From: Rugamonas sp. A1-17
GTDB lineage: Bacteria; Pseudomonadota; Gammaproteobacteria; Burkholderiales; Burkholderiaceae_D
Length of the DNA: 64,000 bases
Assembly (NCBI GenBank): GCA_025548565.1
Contig: JAJLPB010000021.1
Span: 49,318 to 113,317, forward strand
Direction of reading: 5' to 3'
The translations under genes and the position numbers were made by a program. Positions 40,710 to 49,498 of this stretch are shown one piece after another. Each line of letters opens with the position of its first letter. Position 1 is the first letter of the stretch. Below the pieces are notes generated by a model that made no database searches, was not told the DNA's origin, and saw only the letters and a list, made by a program, of their open reading frames with translations.

Positions 40710-41612
40710 ATGTCACTTTTATCGAGCATGGAGTTGTTCGTGGCGGTCGCCAACGCCAAAGGCTTCCGGCGCGCCGCCGAGACGCTCGACATGCCCAATT
40801 CCACGCTGTCGCGCCGCATCTCGGAACTGGAAAAGGAAATCGGCGTGCGCCTGTTCCACCGCTCCACCCGCAAGGTCGAGCTGACCGAGGCCGGGCAAGC
40901 CTATTTCCGCCGCTGCGAAAGCATCGTGGCGGAGGCGCGCCTCGCGCACGAATCGTTGCAGGAACTGGCGGAGCGCCCCACCGGCACGCTGCGGGTATCG
41001 ATGCCGGTGGACCTGGCGATCACCTACCTGGCGCCGTCGCTGAAGGCGTTCAGCGCGCAGTATCCGCAAATCGATTTCGAAATGGACCTGACGTCGCGCC
41101 GCGTCGACCTCGTGACCGACGGCTTCGATTGCGCGATCCGCATGGGCAAGCCGCCGCCGACACCGTCGACGCTGATCGCCCGGCAGGTGGGCCTGCTGCC
41201 ACGCTACCTGTTTGCGTCGCCGGAATATCTGCGCGGCGCGCCGCCGCTGGAACATCCCGACGACCTGGTCAACCACCAATGCATCATCCCGTTCCCGGTC
41301 GGCGGCAAGGCGCAATGGACGCTGTCCTCGCGCAAGAAGACGGTCGCCGTCGAGGTCGGCGGGCGCTATGCCACCAACAACGTCGGCATGTGCCGGAAAC
41401 TGGCCTCGCTGGGCCTGGGGGTGGCGATTTCCGCCGGACCCGAGGCGGCCGGGGCATTGGAGCGAGACCAGTTGCAACGGGTGCTGCCGGAATGGGACTT
41501 CGCGCCGGTACCGGTGTACGCGATCATCGAATCGCGCCTGATCCCGTCGCGGGTGCGGCTGTTCATTGATTTCGTGCAGGCCAGCCTGAGGGGATACTCC
41601 GCGCCTCTGTAG
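40710..41612 (+). CDS. LysR-family transcriptional regulator
   Basis: A 300-residue LTTR of the AaeR/DsdC-like group. The N-terminal HTH (about 1-60: FVAVANAKGFRRAAETLDMPNSTLSRRISELEKEIGVRLFHRSTRKVELT) is followed by an effector-binding domain. It is divergent from the OYE-quinone reductase fusion with a 105-bp shared region and probably controls it in response to an electrophile or quinone. A direct repeat CACTGATC/CACTGATG (40683-40698) lies immediately before its ribosome site GGAG. Target and inducer are inferred from position. Confidence 0.92.
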   Translation: MSLLSSMELFVAVANAKGFRRAAETLDMPNSTLSRRISELEKEIGVRLFHRSTRKVELTEAGQAYFRRCESIVAEARLAHESLQELAERPTGTLRVSMPVDLAITYLAPSLKAFSAQYPQIDFEMDLTSRRVDLVTDGFDCAIRMGKPPPTPSTLIARQVGLLPRYLFASPEYLRGAPPLEHPDDLVNHQCIIPFPVGGKAQWTLSSRKKTVAVEVGGRYATNNVGMCRKLASLGLGVAISAGPEAAGALERDQLQRVLPEWDFAPVPVYAIIESRLIPSRVRLFIDFVQASLRGYSAPL

Positions 41613-41620
41613 ATAAAATA

Positions 41621-42346
<726 letters not shown>

Positions 42347-42359
42347 ATACACGCTGAAT

Positions 42360-42393
42360 AAAAAAGCCGGTCCGCACCCGTGCGGGTACGGCT
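42360..42393 (-). terminator. Intrinsic terminator immediately upstream of gltL
   Basis: On the minus strand AGCCG...CGGCT encloses CCGCA-CGGG-TGCGG and is followed by six T. No minus-strand gene precedes it (the upstream neighbour is the divergent dctA-type gene). It therefore sits in the 5' leader of gltL, 14 nt from the start codon, as an attenuator would. Confidence 0.7.
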
Positions 42394-42403
42394 CTACATG
42401 CGC

Positions 42404-42432
42404 TTGACAGCGCCTCTGCCCACAAGGATACT
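42404..42432 (+). promoter_or_regulatory. Sigma-70 promoter for the DAACS symporter gene
   Basis: Perfect TTGACA (42404-42409), a 17-nt spacer and GATACT (42427-42432). The predicted start near 42439 leaves a leader of about 125 nt. Confidence 0.65.
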
Positions 42433-42497
42433 GCGGAACTTGCCCATAGTTTCATCAGCCGGACCATAAAATACCGGTTGCAGCCAATGCAGAACAC

Positions 42498-42527
42498 GCG
42501 CAGCGGCGGACACCCCGCCCTCTGCGC
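42498..42527 (+). other. Leader stem-loop of the DAACS symporter gene
   Basis: GCGCAG (42498-42503) pairs with CTGCGC (42522-42527) and GGCGG (42505-42509) with CCGCC (42515-42519), an 11-bp interrupted stem in the 125-nt leader. No known riboswitch is recognised; it may affect message stability. Confidence 0.45.
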
Positions 42528-42563
42528 AGGCCCAGAGAGACACTACCACAGGAAGCTCATAAC

Positions 42564-43817
42564 ATGCATAAACAAAGCCGATTGACCACCTACATCCTCG
42601 TCGGACTGGCGCTGGGTATCTTCGCCGGTTACCTGGCCAACACCAACCTGGCCAAGCCGACCGAGTTCGCCGACTATATGTCGCTGATCACCACGCTGTT
42701 CCTTCGCCTGATCAAGATGATCATCGCGCCGCTGGTGTTCTCGACGCTGGTCTGCGGCATCGCCAAGATGGGCGACGCGTCCGAGGTGGGCCGCATCGGC
42801 ATCAAGACGCTGGGCTGGTTCTTCATCGCCTCGGTGATGTCGCTGAGCCTGGGCCTGGTGCTGGTCAACATGTTCCGCCCCGGCGATGCGCTGCTGGGCC
42901 ACATGGCCGCCACCACCGCCAAGTCCGACCTGGTCGTGTCCGGCCTGACGCTGAAGGAATTCGTCACCCACCTGGTGCCGGCCTCCATCGTTGAAGGCAT
43001 GAGCAAGAACGAGATCCTGCAGATCGTGATCTTCTCGCTGTTCTTCGGTTCGGCCGCCGCGGCGGTCGGCGAGAAAGCCAACGTCATGGTCGCCGCGCTG
43101 GACGGCGTGGCCCACGTGATGCTCAAGGTCACCGGCTACGTGATGCAGTTCGCGCCGATCGCCGTGTTCGCGGCCGTGTCGGGCGTGATCGCCAAGAGCG
43201 GCTTGGGTGTGCTGTCGACCTACGGCGTGTTCATGGCCGAGTTCTACTTCGGCATCGCATTGCTGTGGTTGTTGCTGGTCGTGATCGGCTTCGTCTTCCT
43301 GAAGACCCGCGTCTTCGGCTTGCTCAAAGAACTGCGCAGCCCGGTGCTGCTGGCTTTCTCGACCGCGTCGAGCGAGGCGGCCTATCCTAAAACGCTGGAA
43401 GGCCTGGAGCGCTTCGGTGTACGCAACCGCCTGGCCGCCTTCGTGCTGCCGATCGGCTACTCGTTCAACCTGGACGGCTCGATGATGTACTGCACCTTCG
43501 CCACCGTGTTCATCGCGCAGGCTTACGGCATCGAGATGTCGCTGGGCCAGCAGATGTCGATGATGATGGTGCTGATGCTGACCTCCAAGGGCATGGCCGG
43601 CGTGCCGCGCGCCTCGCTGGTGGTGATCGCCGCGACGCTGGGCCAGTTCAACATTCCTGAAGCGGGCATGCTGCTGTTGCTGGGCATCGACCACTTCCTC
43701 GACATGGCGCGCTCCGCGACCAACGTCATCGGCAACGGCGTGGCCACCGCGGTGGTCGCCAAGTGGGAGGGCGAACTGGCCGCTCCCGGCGACGTCGAGC
43801 TGGTCAAGGCCGCGTAA
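42564..43817 (+). CDS. Dicarboxylate/amino acid:cation symporter (DAACS family)
   Basis: A 417-residue secondary transporter of the GltP/DctA fold, importing glutamate/aspartate or C4-dicarboxylates with protons or sodium. Family landmarks are LFLRLIKMIIAPLVFSTLVCGIAKMGD, the serine-rich hairpin FSTASSEAAYPKTLEGLERFGV, the NLDGSMMY motif, GMAGVPRASLVVIAATLG and DMARSATNVIGNGVATAVVAKWEG, which includes substrate-contacting Arg and Asn. It has a strong promoter, a structured leader and its own terminator. It is divergent from the orphan gltL ATPase, both probably serving acidic amino acids. GltP or DctA specificity cannot be settled by eye. Confidence 0.93.
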   Translation: MHKQSRLTTYILVGLALGIFAGYLANTNLAKPTEFADYMSLITTLFLRLIKMIIAPLVFSTLVCGIAKMGDASEVGRIGIKTLGWFFIASVMSLSLGLVLVNMFRPGDALLGHMAATTAKSDLVVSGLTLKEFVTHLVPASIVEGMSKNEILQIVIFSLFFGSAAAAVGEKANVMVAALDGVAHVMLKVTGYVMQFAPIAVFAAVSGVIAKSGLGVLSTYGVFMAEFYFGIALLWLLLVVIGFVFLKTRVFGLLKELRSPVLLAFSTASSEAAYPKTLEGLERFGVRNRLAAFVLPIGYSFNLDGSMMYCTFATVFIAQAYGIEMSLGQQMSMMMVLMLTSKGMAGVPRASLVVIAATLGQFNIPEAGMLLLLGIDHFLDMARSATNVIGNGVATAVVAKWEGELAAPGDVELVKAA

Positions 43818-43834
43818 GCAATACAGGCAACCGC

Positions 43835-43871
43835 AAAAAAGCCACCTCGTTCGGCGAGGTGGCTTTTTTTT
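43835..43871. terminator. Bidirectional intrinsic terminator after the symporter gene
   Basis: GCCACCTCG (43841-43849) pairs with CGAGGTGGC (43855-43863) with a 5-nt TTCGG loop, six A before and eight T after. Strong terminator for the plus-strand symporter, usable in both directions. Confidence 0.93.
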
Positions 43872-43994
43872 CGTCGCAGCGAGGTACTGGCAACGTTGCG
43901 CGGAATCGTTATCTGGCTTGGTCAGTTTCGTAATTGCATGTCCGCGTCACTCGGGGCACCATGGGCCGCGACAATATCTGCATGCGGAGACACC

Positions 43995-45554
43995 ATGAAA
44001 TCAACACGGCGCAACGCGCTGAAAACACTGCTGTCGGGCGCCGCGCTGGCGCCGCTGGCGGCCAACGCCAAGCCCACTTGGGGACGCGGCGTCGAAGGCC
44101 AGCGCAAGGCCGACCTGGGCAACGGCACCTACCTCAACCCCATCCTGTCCGGCGACCATCCCGATCCCACCATCCTCAAGGACGGCGACGATTACTACAT
44201 GACGTTTTCGTCCTTCCTGTCCTACCCCGGCGCCGTCATCTGGCATTCGCGCGACCTGGTGAACTGGGAACCCATCGTCGCCGCGCTCACCAAGCCTATC
44301 GGCAGCGTATGGGCGATGGACCTCGTCAAGCACAATGGCCGCTACTTCATCTACATCCCCGCCGAGGGCAGCATCTACGTCATCTGGGCCGACAATATCC
44401 GTGGGCCGTGGAGCGATCCGGTCGACCTGCACATCGACGCCATCGATCCCGGCCACGCGGTCGGCGAGGACGGCAAGCGCTACCTGTTCGTCAACGGCGT
44501 GCGCCGCATCGGCCTGACCGACGACGGCCTGGCCACCGTCGGCACGCTGGAAAAAGTCTACGAGCCATGGCGCTATCCGTCCGACTGGGTGGTGGAGATG
44601 TTCGCGCCCGAGGGGCCGAAGCTGTTGCGCCGCAACGGCTGGTACTACCTGGTGCTGGCGGTCGGCGGCACCTCCGGCCCGCCGACCAGCCACATGGTGA
44701 TCGCCGCCCGCTCGCGCTCCATCCACGGCCCATGGGAAAACTGCCCGCACAATCCGCTGGTGCGCACCCGCAGCGACAGCGAGATGTGGTGGTCGCGCGG
44801 CCATGCCACGCTGGTCGAAGGCCCGGCCGGCGACTGGTGGATGGTCTACCACGGCTACGAGAACGGCTACCGCACGCTGGGCCGGCAGGCCTTGCTGGAG
44901 CCGATCGAGTGGACCAGCGACGGCTGGTTCAAGCCCAGGGGCGGCGACCTGTCGTCACCGCTGCCGATGCCGAAGAAAGGCAGCGCGGTCCCTCACGGCC
45001 ACGCATGGTCCGACGATTTTACGCAAGACCGCTTCGGCATGCAGTGGAGCTTCTTCAATCCGGGACCGGACGAGATGCGGCGCGTGCGCCGCGAAGCGGG
45101 CAGCATGACCATCGCCGGCAAGGGAACATCGCCGGCCGACTGCTCGCCGCTCACCTGCACGGCCGGCGACCGCGGTTACGAAGCCACCGTCACGCTCGAC
45201 ATCTCAGGCGAGGGCCATGGCGGCCTGCTGTTGCACTACAACGAGCGCATGTTCGTCGGCATCGGCTTCGGCACCACGCACATGCGGACCTATAACTACG
45301 GCCAGGAGCAGAGCTGGATGCGCGAGAAGATGGCGGTGTCCACGGTACGCGTCCGCGTGCGCAACGACCGCAACATCGTCACCTTCTGGTACGCGCTCGG
45401 CGCCGGCGAATGGATCCAGCATCCGTGGCAGATGGAAGTATCGGGCATGCACCACAACGTGTTCGGCGGCTTCCTCAGCCTCAAGCCGGGCGTCTACAGC
45501 GCCGGCGAGGGCGCTGTGCGCATGCGCGATTTCCGCTACCGCGCGCTGGCCTAG
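43995..45554 (+). CDS. Tat-exported glycoside hydrolase family 43 enzyme
   Basis: A 519-residue protein with a twin-arginine signal (KSTRRNALKTLLSGAALAPLAANA). A five-bladed GH43 catalytic domain (about 40-325) follows, with the catalytic-base motif SGDHPDPTILKDGDDYYMTFSS. The C-terminal beta-sandwich (about 345-519: HAWSDDFTQDRFGMQWSFF, then GHGGLLLHYNERMFVGIGFG) resembles the beta-xylosidase accessory domain. It probably releases xylose or arabinose from plant-type oligosaccharides. I chose the ATG at 43995 because GGAG lies 8 nt upstream and the Tat signal follows. It is a lone CAZyme; no xylan-uptake genes are adjacent. Confidence 0.9.
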   Translation: MKSTRRNALKTLLSGAALAPLAANAKPTWGRGVEGQRKADLGNGTYLNPILSGDHPDPTILKDGDDYYMTFSSFLSYPGAVIWHSRDLVNWEPIVAALTKPIGSVWAMDLVKHNGRYFIYIPAEGSIYVIWADNIRGPWSDPVDLHIDAIDPGHAVGEDGKRYLFVNGVRRIGLTDDGLATVGTLEKVYEPWRYPSDWVVEMFAPEGPKLLRRNGWYYLVLAVGGTSGPPTSHMVIAARSRSIHGPWENCPHNPLVRTRSDSEMWWSRGHATLVEGPAGDWWMVYHGYENGYRTLGRQALLEPIEWTSDGWFKPRGGDLSSPLPMPKKGSAVPHGHAWSDDFTQDRFGMQWSFFNPGPDEMRRVRREAGSMTIAGKGTSPADCSPLTCTAGDRGYEATVTLDISGEGHGGLLLHYNERMFVGIGFGTTHMRTYNYGQEQSWMREKMAVSTVRVRVRNDRNIVTFWYALGAGEWIQHPWQMEVSGMHHNVFGGFLSLKPGVYSAGEGAVRMRDFRYRALA

Positions 45555-46969
45555 TTCTGGGAGGCGTAGACCTTCACCAGATCGTACAGGAAGGTACGGC
45601 CTTCCATCAGCGACTGCACGCCGATGTATTCGTTCAGGCCGTGGATGTTGCCCAGGTCCGGCGTCAGGAAGATGCCGCTGATGCCGTAGGTCGGAATGCC
45701 GGCGGCGTTGAGGAACTGGCCGTCGGTGGCGCCCGATTGCAGGATGGGCAGCACGGGCACGCCGGGCCACATCTTCGCGGTCAGCTTTTCGACCGGCTCC
45801 ATGATGGCGCGCGTCAGTTCAGGCGGCGCAGAATTCTCGCCACGGATTTCCAGCGTCTCCACCTTCACCGCCGGATCGTTGATGGCCTTGACCAGCGTCT
45901 CACGCACCGTCTCCTGCGTCACGCCGGGGAAGATGCGGCAGTTGATGTTGGCGCGGGCGCGCTGCGGCAGCGCGTTGGTGGCGTGGCCCGCGTCGAGCAT
46001 GGTCGCCACGCAGGTGGTGTGCAGCATCGCGCCCCAGCTGCTGTTACGGTCCGAGATCAACGCCACCGCCTTGGCGTCATTGGGATTCTTCACCACGGCC
46101 AGCATCGCCGCCGCGACGTCCTTGTGGCCCTCGTCCGACTGGATCTTCGACATGCCTTTCAGGTAACCACGGCTGCCGTCGGCCAGCTGGATCGGGAAGG
46201 TATAGCCTTCGATCTTTTTCAACGCGCCGGCCAGATGGTAGATCGCGTTGTCCTTCTGCGGACGCGAACTGTGGCCGCCGCGATTGGTCACTTCCAGCCG
46301 GTAGTTCTGCGACACCTTCTCGCCCGCCTGTACCGTCATCGATACGCGCTTGCCCGCCGCATCAAGCTCGCCACCCGCGCCTTCGTTGATGGCGAAGCCG
46401 GCGTCGATCAATTCGCGGCGGTTCTTGGTCAGCCACTCGGCGCCGTTGAAGGCGCCGCCGGTCTCCTCGCCGCAGGTCAGCGCCATCTTCAATGTGTGGC
46501 GCGGTACGTAGCCTTCGGTCTTGAAGCGCACCAGCGTGTCGGCCCAGATGGCCGCCTGCGCCTTGTCATCCAGCGCGCCGCGCGCGTAGAACTTGCCGTC
46601 CTCCTCGATCAGCGTGAACGGATCGCGTACCCAGTCCTCGCGCTTGGCCTCGACCACGTCGATGTGCGCCAACAGCAGGATGGCTTTCGCCTTCGGATCG
46701 CTGCCCGGCATGACGGCCACCAGCCCGCCCTCCTTCGGATGCGCCGGATCGGCGAACAGCTGTAGTTGCGAGTCGGCGAAGCCCGCCGTTTTCAATCGCG
46801 CGGCGACGCGTTCGGCGGCCAGCGTGCAGCTGCCCGATGACAGCGTGGTGTTGGTTTCGACCAGCTCCTTGTAGAGGGCGCGGAACTGCTGCTCCGTGGG
46901 ATCGGCGTGCGCGCTCTGCACGCAAGCCATCATGACAGACACCGCACCCAGCACAAAACGAGACTTCAT
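45551..46969 (-). CDS. Secreted M20-family metallopeptidase
   Basis: A 472-residue zinc hydrolase with a signal peptide (MKSRFVLGAVSVMMACVQSAHA). Metal-site motifs are LLLAHIDVVEAKREDW, GRALDDK-like ARGALDDKAQAA, and CGEETGGAFNG with the catalytic Glu. A dimerisation lid with GGHSSRPQKDNAIYHLA follows. It probably removes residues from peptides in the periplasm. The ATG at 46969 follows AGGAA. It starts 10 bp after the ABC exporter stop, so the two form an operon. Its stop codon shares the palindrome CTAG with the stop of the convergent GH43 gene. Confidence 0.93.
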   Translation of the reverse strand: MKSRFVLGAVSVMMACVQSAHADPTEQQFRALYKELVETNTTLSSGSCTLAAERVAARLKTAGFADSQLQLFADPAHPKEGGLVAVMPGSDPKAKAILLLAHIDVVEAKREDWVRDPFTLIEEDGKFYARGALDDKAQAAIWADTLVRFKTEGYVPRHTLKMALTCGEETGGAFNGAEWLTKNRRELIDAGFAINEGAGGELDAAGKRVSMTVQAGEKVSQNYRLEVTNRGGHSSRPQKDNAIYHLAGALKKIEGYTFPIQLADGSRGYLKGMSKIQSDEGHKDVAAAMLAVVKNPNDAKAVALISDRNSSWGAMLHTTCVATMLDAGHATNALPQRARANINCRIFPGVTQETVRETLVKAINDPAVKVETLEIRGENSAPPELTRAIMEPVEKLTAKMWPGVPVLPILQSGATDGQFLNAAGIPTYGISGIFLTPDLGNIHGLNEYIGVQSLMEGRTFLYDLVKVYASQN

Positions 46970-46979
46970 AGTCGATTCC

Positions 46980-48842
46980 TTAGTTAGAGACTGCATCCAC
47001 GGCGTCGTCGGGCGACGACACCAATTCTTCATCGGCCTTGGCCTGCTGCCGTTGCCACATCTGCGCGTACAAACCATCCGCCGCCAACAGCGACTGGTGC
47101 GTGCCGCGTTCGACGATACGGCCGTGGTCCAGCACCAGGATCTGCTGCGCATCCGCCACCGTGGACAGGCGGTGCGCGATCACCATCGTCGTGCGGCTCT
47201 TGGCGATTTCCTTCAACTGCGCCTGGATCGCCTGCTCGGCCTTGGAGTCCAGCGCGGAGGTGGCCTCGTCGAAGATCAGGATGGCGGGATTCTTCAGCAA
47301 CGTGCGGGCGATCGCCACGCGCTGCTTCTCGCCGCCGGAGAGCTTCAGGCCACGCTCGCCGACCATGGTCGCGTAGCCGTCCGGCAGGCTGTCGATGAAA
47401 TCGTGGATCGATGCCGCGCGCGCCGCCGCCACGATCTGGTCTTTCGTCGCGCCGGGCTGGCCGTAGGCGATGTTGTATTCGATGGTGTCGTTGAACAGCA
47501 CCGTATCCTGCGGCACGATGCCGATCGCATGGCGCAGCGTGTCCTGCGTGACCGAGCGCAGGTCCTGGCCGTCGATGGTGATGCCGCCGGCGTTGACCTC
47601 ATAGAAGCGGAACAGCAATCGCGACAAGGTCGACTTGCCCGAACCGCTGTGGCCCACCACCGCCGTCGTGGTGCCTGGCGCGATGGTGAAGTCCACGTCG
47701 AACAGGATCTGGCGCTTGGATTCGTAGCTGAAGTCCACATGGTTGAAGCGCACCTGCGCGCCATGCGTGAGCAGCGGCTGCGCGTCCGGCGCGTCGGCCA
47801 CCTCGCGGTTCTGGTCCAGCAGCGCGAACAGCTTCTCCATGTCGGCCAGGCTTTGCTTGATCTCGCGGTAGATCACGCCGAGGAAGTTGAGCGGGATGTA
47901 CAACTGGATCATGAAGGCGTTCACCAGCACCAGGTCGCCCAGCGTCATCTTGCCGTCGATGACGCCCTGCGTGGCGCGCCACAGGATCAGCGTGACGGCG
48001 GTGGCGATGATCAGCGACTGGCCGGTGTTCAGCAGCGACAGCGATGTCTGCGATTTGACGGCGGCCGATTCGTAGCGCTGCAAGCCTTCGTCGTAGCGCT
48101 TCGCCTCGTAGTCCTCGTTGCCGAAGTACTTCACGGTCTCGTAGTTGATCAGCGAGTCGATGGCCTTGGTGTTGGCCTTCGAATCCAGCTCGTTCATGGT
48201 GCGGCGGAAGTGCGTGCGCCAGTCGGTGATGAAGATGGTGAACGAGATGTAGGTCACCAGCGCGACGAAGGTGATCACCGAGAACCAGATGTCGTAGTGC
48301 GTGACGAGGTAACCCAGCACCAGCGTGATTTCCACCAGCGTCGGCAGGATGTTGAACAGCGTGTAGCTGATCAGCGAACCGACGGCGCGCGTGCCGCGCT
48401 CGATATCGCGCGTCATGCCGCCGGTCTGGCGGTTCAGGTGGAAGCGCAGCGACAGCGAGTGCAGGTGGCGGAACACCTGCAGCGCGATGGTGCGCACCGC
48501 GCGCTGCGTGACGCGCGCGAACAGGAACTCGCGCAGCTCGGTGAAGAAGGTGGTGGACACGCGCAGCACGCCGTACGCCACCAGCGCGCCCAGCGGCAGC
48601 ACCAGCAGCGCCTGCGGGTGCGTTGGCGAGATGGTCAGGCTGTCGATCAACCGCTTCATCACCACCGGCACGCCGACGTTGGCCAGCTTGGCGCCTACCA
48701 GGCAGCCCAGCGCCAGCAGCACGCGCCATTTGTAGACCCACAGGTAAGGGAAGAGTGTCTTCAGCGTCGCCGTGTCGCTGCGCGGGGCCGCGCTGCTGGC
48801 GTTGTTGACGGGTTCGGGCGGGGAGTTCGGGTAACGGCGCAT
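46980..48842 (-). CDS. ATM1/HMT1-type ABC exporter (fused TMD-NBD)
   Basis: A 620-residue half-transporter with six membrane spans (about 40-330) and a C-terminal nucleotide-binding domain. The latter has Walker A VGHSGSGKSTLSRLLFRFYE, signature KLSGGEKQRVAIARTLL and Walker B ILIFDEATSALDS. RQTGGMTRDIERGTRAV in the membrane domain and NYETVKYFGNEDYEAKRYD match the ATM1/HMT1 class, which exports glutathione-linked sulphur or metal-glutathione complexes. It is co-transcribed with the M20 peptidase and divergent from a thioesterase gene. The start at 48842 lacks a strong ribosome site. Confidence 0.93.
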   Translation of the reverse strand: MRRYPNSPPEPVNNASSAAPRSDTATLKTLFPYLWVYKWRVLLALGCLVGAKLANVGVPVVMKRLIDSLTISPTHPQALLVLPLGALVAYGVLRVSTTFFTELREFLFARVTQRAVRTIALQVFRHLHSLSLRFHLNRQTGGMTRDIERGTRAVGSLISYTLFNILPTLVEITLVLGYLVTHYDIWFSVITFVALVTYISFTIFITDWRTHFRRTMNELDSKANTKAIDSLINYETVKYFGNEDYEAKRYDEGLQRYESAAVKSQTSLSLLNTGQSLIIATAVTLILWRATQGVIDGKMTLGDLVLVNAFMIQLYIPLNFLGVIYREIKQSLADMEKLFALLDQNREVADAPDAQPLLTHGAQVRFNHVDFSYESKRQILFDVDFTIAPGTTTAVVGHSGSGKSTLSRLLFRFYEVNAGGITIDGQDLRSVTQDTLRHAIGIVPQDTVLFNDTIEYNIAYGQPGATKDQIVAAARAASIHDFIDSLPDGYATMVGERGLKLSGGEKQRVAIARTLLKNPAILIFDEATSALDSKAEQAIQAQLKEIAKSRTTMVIAHRLSTVADAQQILVLDHGRIVERGTHQSLLAADGLYAQMWQRQQAKADEELVSSPDDAVDAVSN

Positions 48843-48903
48843 GGCGGATGTCGGCTTTTTATGGTTCAATCCCGGTAATTGTAGCCCTTCAAGAGAATTC
48901 ACG

Positions 48904-49353
48904 ATGACCTCCCCCGAAAATCCCACCACCATCAAAGTCGAAACCGTCAACCGCGGCCTGCCAGCGGGGAAAATGCCGGAATTGCGCATGATGCCGGCGC
49001 CGTCGGATGCCAACGTCTACGGCGACGTGTTCGGCGGCTGGATCATGGCGCAGGTCGACATCGCCGGCTCGCTGCCGGCCACCCGCCGCGCCAACGGCCG
49101 CGTCGCGACCATCTCGGTGAACTCCTTCGTGTTCAAGAATCCCGTGTTCGTGGGCGACCTGCTGTCGTTTTATGCTGATATTGTCAAGGTTGGCAATACG
49201 TCCATTACCGTCAACGTCGAGGTGTACGCGGAGCGCAACCGGCTGCAGGCGTGCACCGTCAAGGTCACCGAGGCCACGCTGACCTACGTCGCCACCGACT
49301 CCGACCGCAAGCCGCGCAAGGTGCCGCCGATCGAAACGCTGATCCACTCCTGA
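48904..49353 (+). CDS. yciA: YciA-type acyl-CoA thioesterase
   Basis: A 149-residue single hot-dog-domain enzyme that hydrolyses acyl-CoA. The active-site segment APSDANVYGDVFGGWIMAQVDIAG (about 31-54) and VNSFVFKNPVFVGDLLSFYADIVKVG are characteristic. The ATG at 48904 follows an AGAGAA-type site; an upstream in-frame ATG at 48841 would overlap the divergent ABC gene's start. It stands alone. Confidence 0.95.
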   Translation: MTSPENPTTIKVETVNRGLPAGKMPELRMMPAPSDANVYGDVFGGWIMAQVDIAGSLPATRRANGRVATISVNSFVFKNPVFVGDLLSFYADIVKVGNTSITVNVEVYAERNRLQACTVKVTEATLTYVATDSDRKPRKVPPIETLIHS

Positions 49354-49498
49354 TCCGGCGCGAGGTGCGGCCGGGGGGGCGCGACGCAAAACCCATGCAA
49401 TAGGGAAATCCCTACAGCCAGATCAGGCTGGACCGATGTTATTGCGGGTGGTCCCTTGTTATTGTCGGAACATACGACAAGTCCCCCTCCAGGCCATT

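Noticed and set aside
42498..42527. Leader stem-loop of the symporter gene considered as a riboswitch
   Set aside because: No conserved core of a glycine, glutamine or other known riboswitch class can be seen; only a simple interrupted stem is present.
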